Shown one piece after another: positions 8,380 to 21,400 of a stretch of DNA of 64,000 nt. A model generated the notes under the pieces. It ran no database searches, was not told the origin of the DNA, and was given only the letters and a program-made list of their open reading frames with translations. Every line of letters begins with the position of its first letter. Within the stretch, counting starts at the first letter, position 1. The stretch is from NCBI RefSeq assembly GCF_037652055.1, contig NZ_JBBKAH010000002.1, positions 1,116,001 through 1,180,000 of the forward strand, written 5' to 3'. Position numbers and translations under genes: made by a program. The DNA is from Pelagibius sp037652055. Its GTDB lineage: Bacteria > Pseudomonadota > Alphaproteobacteria > Kiloniellales > Kiloniellaceae.

Positions 8380-8710
8380 GCTCTCGATCTGTCTCTACAA
8401 GCCCCAATCGATTGGCGTTGCCTGCCGCTCGTCGCCGCACCAGCCGCTGGAATCGACCAGGTACGCGCTGCAAGGCACCCCAACAGCCGATCAAACCCCA
8501 AACGGCCGAACCTTAAACGGTCATACGGTGCCACCTCTGCGCGTCATCCCCCGAAGCCGCGTGGCTCGCGAATCCAGCCGTACCTTAGCACAGGCGGCCC
8601 CACGCTCTGAAAGCCCGATGAGACCCCCAAAAGGCTAGGTCCCGCAAGGCGAATGGCCGCCGGCCGAAGGCGAATGCCTGCCCGGAAGGCCGCGGCGGCG
8701 CAGCCGCGGC
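8380..8710. other. 331-bp non-coding gap before kdsD
   Basis: No convincing gene on either strand. The minus strand should hold the promoter and leader of kdsD. A GC-rich dyad (GCCGCGGC arms, about 8691-8710) lies directly after the RNase D stop and may form a hairpin, without a T-tract. I saw no RNA gene. Confidence 0.5.
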
Positions 8711-9343
8711 TCAGTGGGCGAAGATGTCCTGTTCCTGCCAGCCGGCGATGTCGAGCGCGGCGCGCGTGGGCAGGAAGTCGAAACAGGCCTTGGCGAGGCC
8801 GTCACGGCCTTCGCGCTCCAGCATGACATCCAATTTGGCGCGCAGGTCGTGCAGATACAAGACGTCGGAGGCCGCGTAGGCAAGCTGTTCCTGGCTGAGT
8901 TCCGCCGCCCCCCAGTCCGACGACTGCTGCTGCTTGGAGAGTTCGACACCCAGCAATTCGCGGCAGATGTCCTTGAGGCCGTGCCGGTCGGTGTAGGTGC
9001 GCACCAGCTTGGAGGCGATCTTGGTGCAATAGACCGGGGCGCAGTCCACGCCCAGGTAGCGGCGGATGGCGGCCACGTCGAAGCGCGCGAAGTGGAAGAT
9101 CTTGGTGATCCCGGGGTCGGCCAGCAACGCCTTCAGGTTCGGCGCGTCGTAAGCGTTTCCGGGTCCGCCCCGGGCGAACTGCACCAGATGGCAGACGCCG
9201 TCGCCGGCGGAAAGCTGAAGCAGGCAGAGGCGGTCGCGGGCCAGGTCCAGGCCCATGGTCTCGCTGTCAATGGCGACGGCCTTGCCGAGGTCTAGGCCGG
9301 CCGGCAGGTCGCCTTTGTGCAGGTGGATTTCAGGTGCGGCCAC
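8711..9343 (-). CDS. rnd: Short ribonuclease D (3'-5' exonuclease)
   Basis: About 210 residues forming only the DEDDy exonuclease domain; the HRDC domains of E. coli RNase D are absent, as in the short alphaproteobacterial form. Catalytic residues are visible: Asp and Glu in AIDSETMGL, Asp in FARFDVAAI, and Tyr plus Asp in YAASDVLYL. It likely trims tRNA or other structured RNA 3' ends. The GTG at 9343 (VAAPEIHLHKGDLPAGL) was preferred over a TTG at 9448 because the family begins near the IHLHKGDLP motif; the start is not certain. Confidence 0.85.
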   Translation of the reverse strand: MAAPEIHLHKGDLPAGLDLGKAVAIDSETMGLDLARDRLCLLQLSAGDGVCHLVQFARGGPGNAYDAPNLKALLADPGITKIFHFARFDVAAIRRYLGVDCAPVYCTKIASKLVRTYTDRHGLKDICRELLGVELSKQQQSSDWGAAELSQEQLAYAASDVLYLHDLRAKLDVMLEREGRDGLAKACFDFLPTRAALDIAGWQEQDIFAH

Positions 9344-9587
9344 GCGCGTATTCCGGTCGTCAGGTTCGGGACAGGGGAGCTCGAGGGTGGGTAAATCCAA
9401 GAGTTTCGGCCACCCTTGGGCGACCGGCAGTCCAACATAGGCGGTCAATTGAGGCTGTCAACTTGTACCCAGGCTTTGTATATATCGGCCGAGGGTTCGG
9501 GCCGGTTTCGATCGGCCGATTGAGCCAGGTGGGTCAAGGCGGGCGGCCCTGGCGGGCCGCCGGTGCCAATGGCAGAGGGGAAAGCGG

Positions 9588-10538
9588 ATGATCGGTGGCG
9601 TGGTTACGGTTTTCGGGGGCTCCGGCTTTCTCGGCCGCTATGTCGTGCAGCGCCTGGCGCGAGACGGCTGGCGCGTCCGCGTCGCAGTGCGCCATCCCGC
9701 CCGTGCCGCCTTTCTGAAGCCACTGGGCGACATCGGCCAGATCGTGCCGCTGTGTGTGCCGGTGCAGGACCGCGAGGCCGTCGCCGCGGCGGTCGCCGGT
9801 GCCGACGCCGTGGTCAACCTGGTCGGCATCCTCTTCGAGGGCGGCCGCCAGCGCTTCCAGGATGTGCAGGCCGAAGGCGCCAAGATTATCGCCGAGGAGG
9901 CCTCGGCCGCTGGAGTCCTGTCGCTGGTACATGTTTCCGCGATTGGCGCTTCACCGGAATCACAGTCCGCCTATGCGCGCTCCAAGGGCGCTGGCGAGGC
10001 GGCGGTGCGCGCTGCCTTTCCGGGCGCTACCGTCCTGCGGCCCAGCGTGGTGTTCGGCCCCGAGGACGGCTTTTTCAACCGCTTCGCCGAAATGGCCCGC
10101 TTCTCCCCTGCGCTGCCGCTGATCGGGGGCGGCAAGACCCGCTTTCAGCCGGTCTACGTCGCCGATGTCGCCCGCGCGGTGATGAAGGCGCTGAACGACC
10201 CCGCCTGCCGCGGCAAGGTCTATGAACTGGGCGGCCCCAAGATTTACAGTTTCAAGGAGTTGATGGGGCTGCTGCTCCGGACCATCGGCAAGAAGCGCTG
10301 CCTGGTGAGCCTGCCCTTCGGCCTCGCCCGTCTGCAGGCGACGTTCCTGGAATTGCTGCCGGTGCCGCCGTTGACCCGCGACCAGGTGACGCTGTTGCGC
10401 CATGACAACGTGGTGTCGCCAGGCGCCCTGACGCTGAAGGATCTGGGGATCGAGCCGACGGCGGCCGAGGGGGTGATCCCCAGTTATCTGGACCGCTACC
10501 GCGACGGCGGGCGTTTCGGCAGCCGTGCCAAAGCCTGA
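9588..10538 (+). CDS. Complex I NDUFA9-like NAD(P)-binding protein
   Basis: 316 residues, an atypical short-chain dehydrogenase with a Rossmann motif at the N-terminus (VTVFGGSGFLGRYVVQRLA, residues 6-24). It resembles the bacterial homologues of the mitochondrial complex I accessory subunit NDUFA9. The sequence PSVVFGPEDGFFNRFAEMARF and the later YELGGPKIYSFKELM are typical of this group. A role in complex I assembly or as an NADPH-binding oxidoreductase is inference from the family. It converges with uppP six bases downstream. Confidence 0.85.
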   Translation: MIGGVVTVFGGSGFLGRYVVQRLARDGWRVRVAVRHPARAAFLKPLGDIGQIVPLCVPVQDREAVAAAVAGADAVVNLVGILFEGGRQRFQDVQAEGAKIIAEEASAAGVLSLVHVSAIGASPESQSAYARSKGAGEAAVRAAFPGATVLRPSVVFGPEDGFFNRFAEMARFSPALPLIGGGKTRFQPVYVADVARAVMKALNDPACRGKVYELGGPKIYSFKELMGLLLRTIGKKRCLVSLPFGLARLQATFLELLPVPPLTRDQVTLLRHDNVVSPGALTLKDLGIEPTAAEGVIPSYLDRYRDGGRFGSRAKA

Positions 10539-10544
10539 TGGGAC

Positions 10545-11381
10545 TCAGGCGGCGCTGCCGCCGTAGATCCACAAGAGCAGGCCCGCACCCAGCAGGATGC
10601 GGTAGACCACGAAGGGCGTGAACGACGCCCGCTTCAGCCAGCCGATCATCAGCACGATCGAAATCAACGCCACCACGAAGGCCAGCACTGCGCCGACCAC
10701 GGCTTCGGTGCCGAGCACCATGTTGCCGCTCTTGTAGAGATCGTAGCCGGCCAGGCTGCCGGCGCCGAGGATCGCCGGGATCGCCAGCAGCAGCGAGAAG
10801 CGGGCCGCCTCCACCCGCTCGAAACCGAGGAAACGCGCAGCGGTCATGGTGATGCCGGAGCGGCTGGTGCCGGGCAGCAGGGCCAGCACCTGCGCCAGCC
10901 CGATCAGCAGGCCCGCGCCAAAGGTCATGTGCTCGATGCGCCGGAAGGTCAGGGTGCTGCGGTCGGCGATGTAGAGCAGGATGCCGAACCCGATGGTCGC
11001 CCAGGCGACGATGGTGGTATCGCGCAGGTGGGCGGTCACATCGTCTTTGAAAAGGCCGCCGACGATGACCAGCGGCAGAGTGCCGACCACCAGCAGAGCG
11101 GCGAGGCGCGCACCCGGCGTCCAGCGGCCTACCGCCAGGCGGGCCACGCCGCCGGCCATCTGGCCGACCTCCCGCCAGGCATAGAGACAGACTGCGGCCA
11201 GGGTGCCGACATGGACGCCAATGTCGAGGGTCAGTCGGTCGGCCTCGGCTTGCTCGATGCCGGTCATGTTCAGGGCGTCGAAGACCTCCCAGGTGAGCAC
11301 CAGATGGCCTGAGGAAGAAATCGGCAGGAACTCGGTAATTCCCTGGACGATGGCCAGGACAACGACATGCAAGAGCGACAA
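10545..11381 (-). CDS. uppP: Undecaprenyl-diphosphatase UppP/BacA
   Basis: About 278 residues. This integral membrane enzyme removes a phosphate from undecaprenyl pyrophosphate, recycling the lipid carrier for peptidoglycan and other envelope polymers and giving bacitracin tolerance. Both family motifs are present: QGITEFLPISSSGHL near the N-terminus and PGTSRSGITMTAARFLG near residue 170. About eight hydrophobic helices are visible. TTG at 11381 (LSLLHVVVLAIVQGITEF) gives the normal family start. A TATAAG -10-like hexamer on the minus strand at 11429-11424 supports it over the ATG at 11453, which lies upstream of that hexamer. Confidence 0.93.
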   Translation of the reverse strand: MSLLHVVVLAIVQGITEFLPISSSGHLVLTWEVFDALNMTGIEQAEADRLTLDIGVHVGTLAAVCLYAWREVGQMAGGVARLAVGRWTPGARLAALLVVGTLPLVIVGGLFKDDVTAHLRDTTIVAWATIGFGILLYIADRSTLTFRRIEHMTFGAGLLIGLAQVLALLPGTSRSGITMTAARFLGFERVEAARFSLLLAIPAILGAGSLAGYDLYKSGNMVLGTEAVVGAVLAFVVALISIVLMIGWLKRASFTPFVVYRILLGAGLLLWIYGGSAA

Positions 11382-11541
11382 GGGGGCTTCTCGAGTGCGG
11401 CGGTTCCAGGGGCGGCGACGCGGCTTATAGCACCAGTTGATTAACGATCCCATGCAGCAAATTAGTTCCGCTTCGGGACTAATTTTCCGAAACCCTCTCG
11501 CAGAGCCCCCCAATATCTGCTATGGTAAGGAACCTGCATGG

Positions 11542-11570
11542 TTGATAGGTCACTATTGCTGACCTATATT
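11542..11570 (+). promoter_or_regulatory. gltDB promoter with an embedded inverted-repeat operator
   Basis: TTGATA (11542-11547) and TATATT (11565-11570) are separated by exactly 17 bases, a near-consensus sigma-70 promoter. A perfect inverted repeat, ATAGGTCA (11545-11552), seven bases, TGACCTAT (11560-11567), lies inside it and overlaps both hexamers. A protein bound there would block RNA polymerase, so this looks like a repressor operator for gltD-gltB. A T-run (TGTTTTTT, 11570-11577) follows, so the repeat could also act as a hairpin if transcribed from upstream. Confidence 0.65.
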
Positions 11571-11757
11571 GTTTTTTCCCCTCGCAAACTGCGGGTTCTT
11601 GGTCTATAGACGACCGCCCGCGACGGTGCCCCAAAGCCTGGATGTAACCAGAGCATTAGGGTTGCGGCGGGGCGACAACCGCCGATCGTCGGCAGCCCGC
11701 CGGGGCGGTCCGACCCAACGGCGGAACGGGTCTGTGAGAGATTTGGGGTTGAAGCCT

Positions 11758-13200
11758 ATGGCCAGTAAAATGCTGCAGTTCGTCAAGCGCGCGCGCGCCA
11801 TGCCGGAAAAGCGCGCCGCTGAGTTGCGCCGCCGGGATTTCGGTGAGATCTACGACGAGTACGATCCTGAGGCGGCCGCCAACCAGGCTGGACGCTGCTC
11901 CCAGTGCGGCGTGCCGTTCTGCCAGGTGCACTGCCCGCTGCACAACAACATCCCCGACTGGCTGATGCTGACCGCCGAGGGGCGGTTGCAGGAGGCTTAC
12001 GAAACCGCCCAGGCCACCAACAATTTTCCGGAAATCTGCGGACGCATCTGTCCGCAGGACCGTCTTTGCGAAGGCAACTGCGTCATCGAGCAGGCCGGTC
12101 ACGGCACCGTAACCATCGGCTCAGTCGAGAAGTACATCACCGACACCGCGTGGGAAGAGGGCTGGGTGCAGCCGGTCAAGCCGGCGCGCGAGCGGCGGCA
12201 GTCGGTCGGTATCATCGGCGCCGGACCCGGCGGTCTGGCCGCCGCTGAGCAGCTGCGCCGCAAGGGCTACCAGGTCCACGTCTACGACCGTTACGACCGC
12301 GTCGGCGGCCTGATGATCTACGGGATTCCCAACTTTAAGCTGGAGAAGGAAGTGGTCACGCGCCGCGCCGATCTGCTGGAGCGTGGCGGCGTGCAGTATC
12401 ACCTGAACTGCGATGTTGGCAGCGCCGAGAGCTTCGCCGCTCTGCGCGAGCGACACGATGCGGTGCTGATCGCCACCGGTGTCTACAAGGCGCGCGACAT
12501 CAAGGCCCCGGGCAGTGGCCTCAAGAACATCTTCCCGGCCATGGATTTCCTCACCGCCTCCAACCGCAAAGGCCTGGGCGACAGTGTGCCCGCCTTCGAG
12601 GACGGCACGCTGGATGCCAACGGCAAGTCGGTGGTGGTTATCGGCGGCGGCGACACGGCGATGGACTGCGTGCGCACCGCCGTGCGCCAGGGCGCCAAGG
12701 CGGTGCGCTGCCTCTATCGCCGTGACCGCAAGAACATGCCCGGCTCGCAGCGCGAGGTGGCCAACGCCGAGGAAGAAGGCGTCGAGTTCGTCTGGCTGTC
12801 GGCGCCCGAGGCCTTCCTCGGCGACGACGTGGTGAAGGCGGTGCGCGCTCAGCGCGTTCACCTCGGTATGCCCGACGCTACCGGCCGCCAGATCCCGCAA
12901 CTCATCGACGGCTCGCATTTCACGCTCGAGGCCGACATGGTGATCAAGGCGCTGGGCTTCGACCCGGAAGACCTGCCCAAGCTGTTCGACACCGAAGGGC
13001 TGGAGGTTACCCGCTGGGGCACCGTGCTGACCGACTTCAAATCCAAGATGACCGCGCTGGACGGCGTCTTCGCCGCCGGCGACATCGTGCGCGGCGCTTC
13101 TCTGGTGGTCTGGGCGGTGCGCGACGGCCGCGACGCCGCCGAGCAGATTCATCACTACATCCAGGCCAAGGCGGAAGCTTCCGCCGTGGCGGCGGAATAA
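11758..13200 (+). CDS. gltD: Glutamate synthase [NADPH] small (beta) subunit
   Basis: 480 residues. It takes electrons from NADPH via FAD and passes them through 4Fe-4S clusters to the large subunit, for glutamate formation from glutamine and 2-oxoglutarate. Two cysteine groups bind clusters: Cys47, 50, 55, 59 and Cys94, 98, 104, 108. The FAD motif is GAGPGGLAAAEQL and the NADPH motif is VIGGGDTAMDCVRTA. ATG at 11758 (MASKMLQFVKRARAMPEKR) gives the normal length; the frame is open upstream, but that part is leader. The transcript would have about 180 nucleotides of GC-rich leader after the promoter at 11542-11570. gltB follows 17 bases downstream. Confidence 0.96.
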   Translation: MASKMLQFVKRARAMPEKRAAELRRRDFGEIYDEYDPEAAANQAGRCSQCGVPFCQVHCPLHNNIPDWLMLTAEGRLQEAYETAQATNNFPEICGRICPQDRLCEGNCVIEQAGHGTVTIGSVEKYITDTAWEEGWVQPVKPARERRQSVGIIGAGPGGLAAAEQLRRKGYQVHVYDRYDRVGGLMIYGIPNFKLEKEVVTRRADLLERGGVQYHLNCDVGSAESFAALRERHDAVLIATGVYKARDIKAPGSGLKNIFPAMDFLTASNRKGLGDSVPAFEDGTLDANGKSVVVIGGGDTAMDCVRTAVRQGAKAVRCLYRRDRKNMPGSQREVANAEEEGVEFVWLSAPEAFLGDDVVKAVRAQRVHLGMPDATGRQIPQLIDGSHFTLEADMVIKALGFDPEDLPKLFDTEGLEVTRWGTVLTDFKSKMTALDGVFAAGDIVRGASLVVWAVRDGRDAAEQIHHYIQAKAEASAVAAE

Positions 13201-13217
13201 GGCGGGAGACCAGGATC

Positions 13218-17798
<4,581 letters not shown>

Positions 17799-17803
17799 CC
17801 TAG

Positions 17804-17903
17804 TCGACCAGCGTATCGGCTCGACCAACGTATCGGGCCGGTGTTGCCCGGCAATAATTGCCTTAAGGTAGAGCGCCGCCTGTAGCCGGGCTGGCGCTCT
17901 ACC
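17804..17903. repeat. Tandem 17-mer and two dyads after gltB
   Basis: Two adjacent 17-base copies, TCGACCAgCGTATCGGc (17804-17820) and TCGACCAaCGTATCGGg (17821-17837), are followed by the dyad GGCAAT-A-ATTGCC (17850-17862). A perfect 11-bp inverted repeat comes next, GGTAGAGCGCC / GGCGCTCTACC (17867-17877 and 17893-17903, 15-base loop). The last is likely the gltDB transcript-end hairpin, though no T-tract follows. The rest of 17799-18000 holds no gene. Confidence 0.5.
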
Positions 17904-18000
17904 CATTCTAGCGCGGATTTCCGCGCGTTCCCGGCCCTGCTGCCCAGGCACAATCTTTGCAAGTTTCCCGCCGGAACTAATCTACCGGGAGGGAAGCGGC

Positions 18001-18678
18001 ATGACCGATGCCATTGGACCCAGCATCTCCGACGTGGCGCGTGCGCTCATGGAGGCGCGCCAGACGACCAGCCGCGCGGCGGCAACCGCACCGCAGCCGG
18101 CTGCAACGGGAACTGGGCGGACCGCCAATGAGGGCGACAGCGTCACCCTCTCCGCCGAAGCGCAGAAGTCCATTAAGCTGGATGGATCGGTGACACCGAT
18201 CGACATGAGCAAGGTCCGCCTGATCACTCCGCAGGGCCTGCGCAGCGACGCGGAGACCGGGCTGCAGGCGGTCATGGACGAACTCGGCATCGAGGGTGAT
18301 CTCCACTTCGCCATCACGGTGAACGGCGACGGCTCCATCGCGGTGGCGGGCGACGACCCGCAGGCCGAGGCGCTGGAGCAGGCGATCAACGCGGATCCGG
18401 CCCTGCAGAAAACCCTGCGTGATATGGAGGTTCTTTCCGGACACAGCCTCACGATGCCGGCGATGAAAGAGGCGCTCGACTGGATGCGCGAGCACGAGGA
18501 CCAGCCGGCGCCCCGCAGCCTGTTCGATGGCGTTGATGCACTGAGGCAGCGGATCGAGGGCGCCAGCTATACCTTCACGATGACCGGCGGCACGCTGACC
18601 ACGGCCTTCGTGGATGCGGCGGGAGAGAGCTTCGGTGGCATCGGTACCGAAACCGGCCTGGACGGGCGCTGGACCTGA
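18001..18678 (+). CDS. Hypothetical protein, 225 residues
   Basis: Not recognised. The first 50 residues are Ala/Thr-rich and low in complexity, followed by GDSVTLSAEAQKS, a phrase often seen near the N-terminus of uncharacterised or flagellum-related alphaproteobacterial proteins. The middle (about 75-160) is acidic and probably helical, with LHFAITVNGDGSIAVAGDDP suggesting a small beta hairpin. The C-terminus is Gly/Thr-rich. There is no signal peptide, membrane helix or cysteine. ATG at 18001 follows GGGAGGGAAGCGGC, an adequate ribosome binding site. It stands alone between gltB and a GST gene. Confidence 0.7.
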   Translation: MTDAIGPSISDVARALMEARQTTSRAAATAPQPAATGTGRTANEGDSVTLSAEAQKSIKLDGSVTPIDMSKVRLITPQGLRSDAETGLQAVMDELGIEGDLHFAITVNGDGSIAVAGDDPQAEALEQAINADPALQKTLRDMEVLSGHSLTMPAMKEALDWMREHEDQPAPRSLFDGVDALRQRIEGASYTFTMTGGTLTTAFVDAAGESFGGIGTETGLDGRWT

Positions 18679-18762
18679 TCGCTGCGCCCTGGAGATTCGG
18701 GCGTTCGGGGCAGCGAAGCTGACTCTATTCAGGCGCGGGCGGCGGGCTTATAGTCCGCCGCC

Positions 18763-19431
18763 ATGCGTCAACTCTACCATATTGCCATCGATCCCGGCTG
18801 CCGGGTGATCCGCGTCATGCTCGCCGAGAAGGGGCTGGACTGCGAACTGCGCACCGAGAAAGTGTGGGAGCGGCGCGAGGTCTTCCTGCGCCTCAGCCCC
18901 GCCGGTCAGGTACCGGTCTTCATCGATGAGGACGGCACCTCGATGCCCGGTACCTCGGTGATCGCCGAGTATCTGGAGGAGGTCTATCCGGAGCCCTCGC
19001 TGCTGGGCAAGGCCCCCGCCGACCGTGCCGAGGTGCGGCGTCTGGCCGCCTGGTTCGGCGAAAAGTTCCACCGTGAGGTGACGGCGAACCTGGTCGACGA
19101 AAAAATCATGAAGCGCTTCCTGAAGCTCGGCACGCCGAACTCCGGGGCGATCCGCGCTGGCCTGGCCAACGTCCATTATCACCTGGAATACATCGGCTGG
19201 CTCATCGACCGCCGGCGCTGGCTGGCCGGCGACGCCTTCTCGCGCGCCGATATCGTCGCGGCGGCGGAACTCTCCGCCGTCGACTACCTGGGCGATGTGC
19301 CGTGGCACGAGCACAGCGGCGCCAAGGACTGGTATGCGCGGGTCAAGTCGCGCCCCAGCTTCCGCGCCATCCTGGCCGACCATATTTCAGGCGTGCAGCC
19401 CCCCAAGCACTACGCAGACCTGGATTTCTGA
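18763..19431 (+). CDS. Glutathione S-transferase family protein
   Basis: 222 residues. The N-terminal thioredoxin-like domain (about 1-80) opens YHIAIDPGCRVIRVMLAEKG, with the cis-Pro loop QVPVFIDEDG and the glutathione-binding Thr-Ser in MPGTSVIAEYLEE. The all-helical C-terminal domain contains the usual N-capping LAGDAFSRADIVAAAEL. Cys13 sits where beta- and omega-class enzymes carry an active-site Ser or Cys. The substrate is unknown. A TTATAGT element lies just before the start, so the mRNA may have a very short leader. It converges with the TPR gene seven bases on. Confidence 0.85.
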   Translation: MRQLYHIAIDPGCRVIRVMLAEKGLDCELRTEKVWERREVFLRLSPAGQVPVFIDEDGTSMPGTSVIAEYLEEVYPEPSLLGKAPADRAEVRRLAAWFGEKFHREVTANLVDEKIMKRFLKLGTPNSGAIRAGLANVHYHLEYIGWLIDRRRWLAGDAFSRADIVAAAELSAVDYLGDVPWHEHSGAKDWYARVKSRPSFRAILADHISGVQPPKHYADLDF

Positions 19432-19438
19432 CCCAGCA

Positions 19439-20221
19439 CTACTCCACCTTCACGTCCAGCTTGGCGAGGTTGTCCTGCGCCTCGGCCGCCGCCGGGCTCT
19501 CGGGGGCAACGCGCGTCACTTCCAGCCAATCCTCGCGTGCGCCGGCATCGTCGCCGGCCAGGCGTTTCAGGTTGCCGCGCTCCAGCAGGCCCTCCGGGTT
19601 CTGCGGGTCGAGGCGCAGCGCCATGTCGACGTCGGCCATGGCGGCCTCCTGCTGCCCGAGGTAGCGGTGGGCGCTGGCGCGATAGATCAGGATGTCGGCC
19701 CGATTGGGCGCGTGGGACAGGGCGCGGTCGAGGTCGGTGATCGCGGCCTGATAGTTGCCGACGCTGGCGGCGGTGAAGGCGCGGTCCACCAGCAACTCGA
19801 TGTTGTTGGGCTCGCGCGCCAGCGCGGTGCTCTGCACCGCATAGGCGCGGTCGACATTGCCGGCAGCCAGCCAGGCCTGCGCCGCCTGGATCAGGATGGG
19901 GATCTGCAGGGTGGCGTAGCTGGCCTCCAGGCTGCCGGCCAGGCTCTCCAGTTCCTCTCCGGCGGCCTCGTAGTGGCCGAGCCGCATGAGGGCGACGGCG
20001 GCGCAGTGGCGCGCGGGGTCGCTGCCCCCCAGATCGCCCCAGGTCTCGGCCGCCTCCAATGCCTCCTCGGGGGCCGTTTCGGCCAAGTCCATGCAGGCCT
20101 GGTACTGGGCGGCCTGCTCGATGTCTGCGCTCTGCGCGACGGCGGCCCCCGACCCGGCCCCGGCCCAGGCAGCTGTGGCCATCGCCAGGAATAGAGCTGT
20201 GAGCGTTGCTGAAATCCGCAT
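19439..20221 (-). CDS. Exported tetratricopeptide-repeat protein
   Basis: 260 residues. A signal peptide (about 1-30, ending GAAVAQ) was the reason for choosing ATG at 20221. The mature part is built of TPR-like helix pairs: ARHCAAVALMRLGHYEAAGEEL, then ELLVDRAFTAASVGNYQAAITDLDRALSHAPN, then ADILIYRASAHRYLGQQEAAMADVDMALRLDPQN, and one more. It probably acts as a periplasmic protein-protein scaffold; the partner is unknown. Two cysteines (CMDL, HCAA) near the mature N-terminus might form a disulfide. Confidence 0.8.
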   Translation of the reverse strand: MRISATLTALFLAMATAAWAGAGSGAAVAQSADIEQAAQYQACMDLAETAPEEALEAAETWGDLGGSDPARHCAAVALMRLGHYEAAGEELESLAGSLEASYATLQIPILIQAAQAWLAAGNVDRAYAVQSTALAREPNNIELLVDRAFTAASVGNYQAAITDLDRALSHAPNRADILIYRASAHRYLGQQEAAMADVDMALRLDPQNPEGLLERGNLKRLAGDDAGAREDWLEVTRVAPESPAAAEAQDNLAKLDVKVE

Positions 20222-20339
20222 GTTTCTGCCGGCCCTCGCCTGCCGTGCTGCCGATGTTATTGCTCGGCTGTTGCTGCCGGGGCGGAATCTATAGAAGAGA
20301 CGGCACGATAAAAAGATGGGAGAGGAGGCCGACACCGCC

Positions 20340-21248
20340 ATGCCGCAGACCGTACCGATCGCCCAGCCGGGCCGCCTGTTCTGCTTCGGCCTCGGCTTCA
20401 GTGCCGGCGCCCTGGCGCGCCGTCTGCTTGCCGCCGGCTGGACGGTCGCCGGCACCACGCGCTCGGCCGAGAAGGCAGCCGCGCTGCGGGCGGAGGGCAT
20501 CGAGACCTTCGTCTTCGATCGCGATCACCCCCTGCCGGCGGCCGCCTTGGCGGGGACCACCCATCTGCTGGTCAGCGTCGCCCCCGACGACACGGGCGAC
20601 CCGGTGCTCGACCGTCACGGCGCCGATATTGCCGCCCTCTCCAGCCTCCAGTGGATCGGCTACCTCTCGACCACCGGTGTCTACGGCGATTGGCAGGGCG
20701 CGGAGGTCGACGAGCGTTCGGAGTTGCGGGGCGCCAAGGGCCGCAATCGCCGCCGCATCGAGGCGGAGGCCGCCTGGCTGGGATTGCACGAGGGAAAGAA
20801 CCGCCCGGTGCACGTCTTCCGCCTCGCCGGCATCTACGGCCCCGGGCGCAGCGCCCTCGACCAGGTGCGCGCCGGGCGCGCCAGGCGCATCGACAAGCCG
20901 GGGCATCTCTTCAGCCGCATCCATGTCGAAGACATTGCTGCCGTCCTGCAGGCCTCCATCGCGCGCCCGTACCCGGGCCGCATCTATAACGTCTGCGACG
21001 ACGAGCCGGCGGCGGCCGCGGAGGTGACGGCCTATGCCTGCCGCCTGTTGGGCGTCGAGCCGCCACCGCTCATTCCCCTGGTGGAAGCAGGGATGTCGCC
21101 CATGGCCTTGAGTTTCTGGGAGGACAACCGCCTGGTCTCCAACCGCCGCCTGCACGAGGAACTGGACGTCACTTTCGCCTATCCGGACTACCGCGCCGGC
21201 CTGGACGCCATTTTCGAGGAGGAGCGCAGGGCGGCGGAGCGCCGCTAG
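20340..21248 (+). CDS. SDR/epimerase-like protein, YeeZ-type
   Basis: 302 residues. A Rossmann motif near the start (FCFGLGFSAGALARRLLAAGW) and the segment IGYLSTTGVYGDWQG, with a YGDW in place of a standard YxxxK, match the atypical SDR group that includes E. coli YeeZ. The C-terminus has RIYNVCDDEPAAAAEV, seen in NAD-dependent epimerases. The substrate is unknown. The ATG at 20340 was preferred to that at 20316 because AGGAGG (20323-20328) lies between the two. Divergent from the TPR gene across a short promoter region. Confidence 0.75.
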   Translation: MPQTVPIAQPGRLFCFGLGFSAGALARRLLAAGWTVAGTTRSAEKAAALRAEGIETFVFDRDHPLPAAALAGTTHLLVSVAPDDTGDPVLDRHGADIAALSSLQWIGYLSTTGVYGDWQGAEVDERSELRGAKGRNRRRIEAEAAWLGLHEGKNRPVHVFRLAGIYGPGRSALDQVRAGRARRIDKPGHLFSRIHVEDIAAVLQASIARPYPGRIYNVCDDEPAAAAEVTAYACRLLGVEPPPLIPLVEAGMSPMALSFWEDNRLVSNRRLHEELDVTFAYPDYRAGLDAIFEEERRAAERR

Positions 21249-21400
21249 GCAATACTCCCTCTGCGTCTTCCGCCTATCACTTAATGCCAAGCAGGCAGCG
21301 CCGGGTTTCCTCTTAGAGTAGCGGGCTGACGCCTCGCAGCACGATCGGCCGCAGGACGCGCCGACCGGTCGCCCCGATCCTTATGGAGCGGATTTGGACC

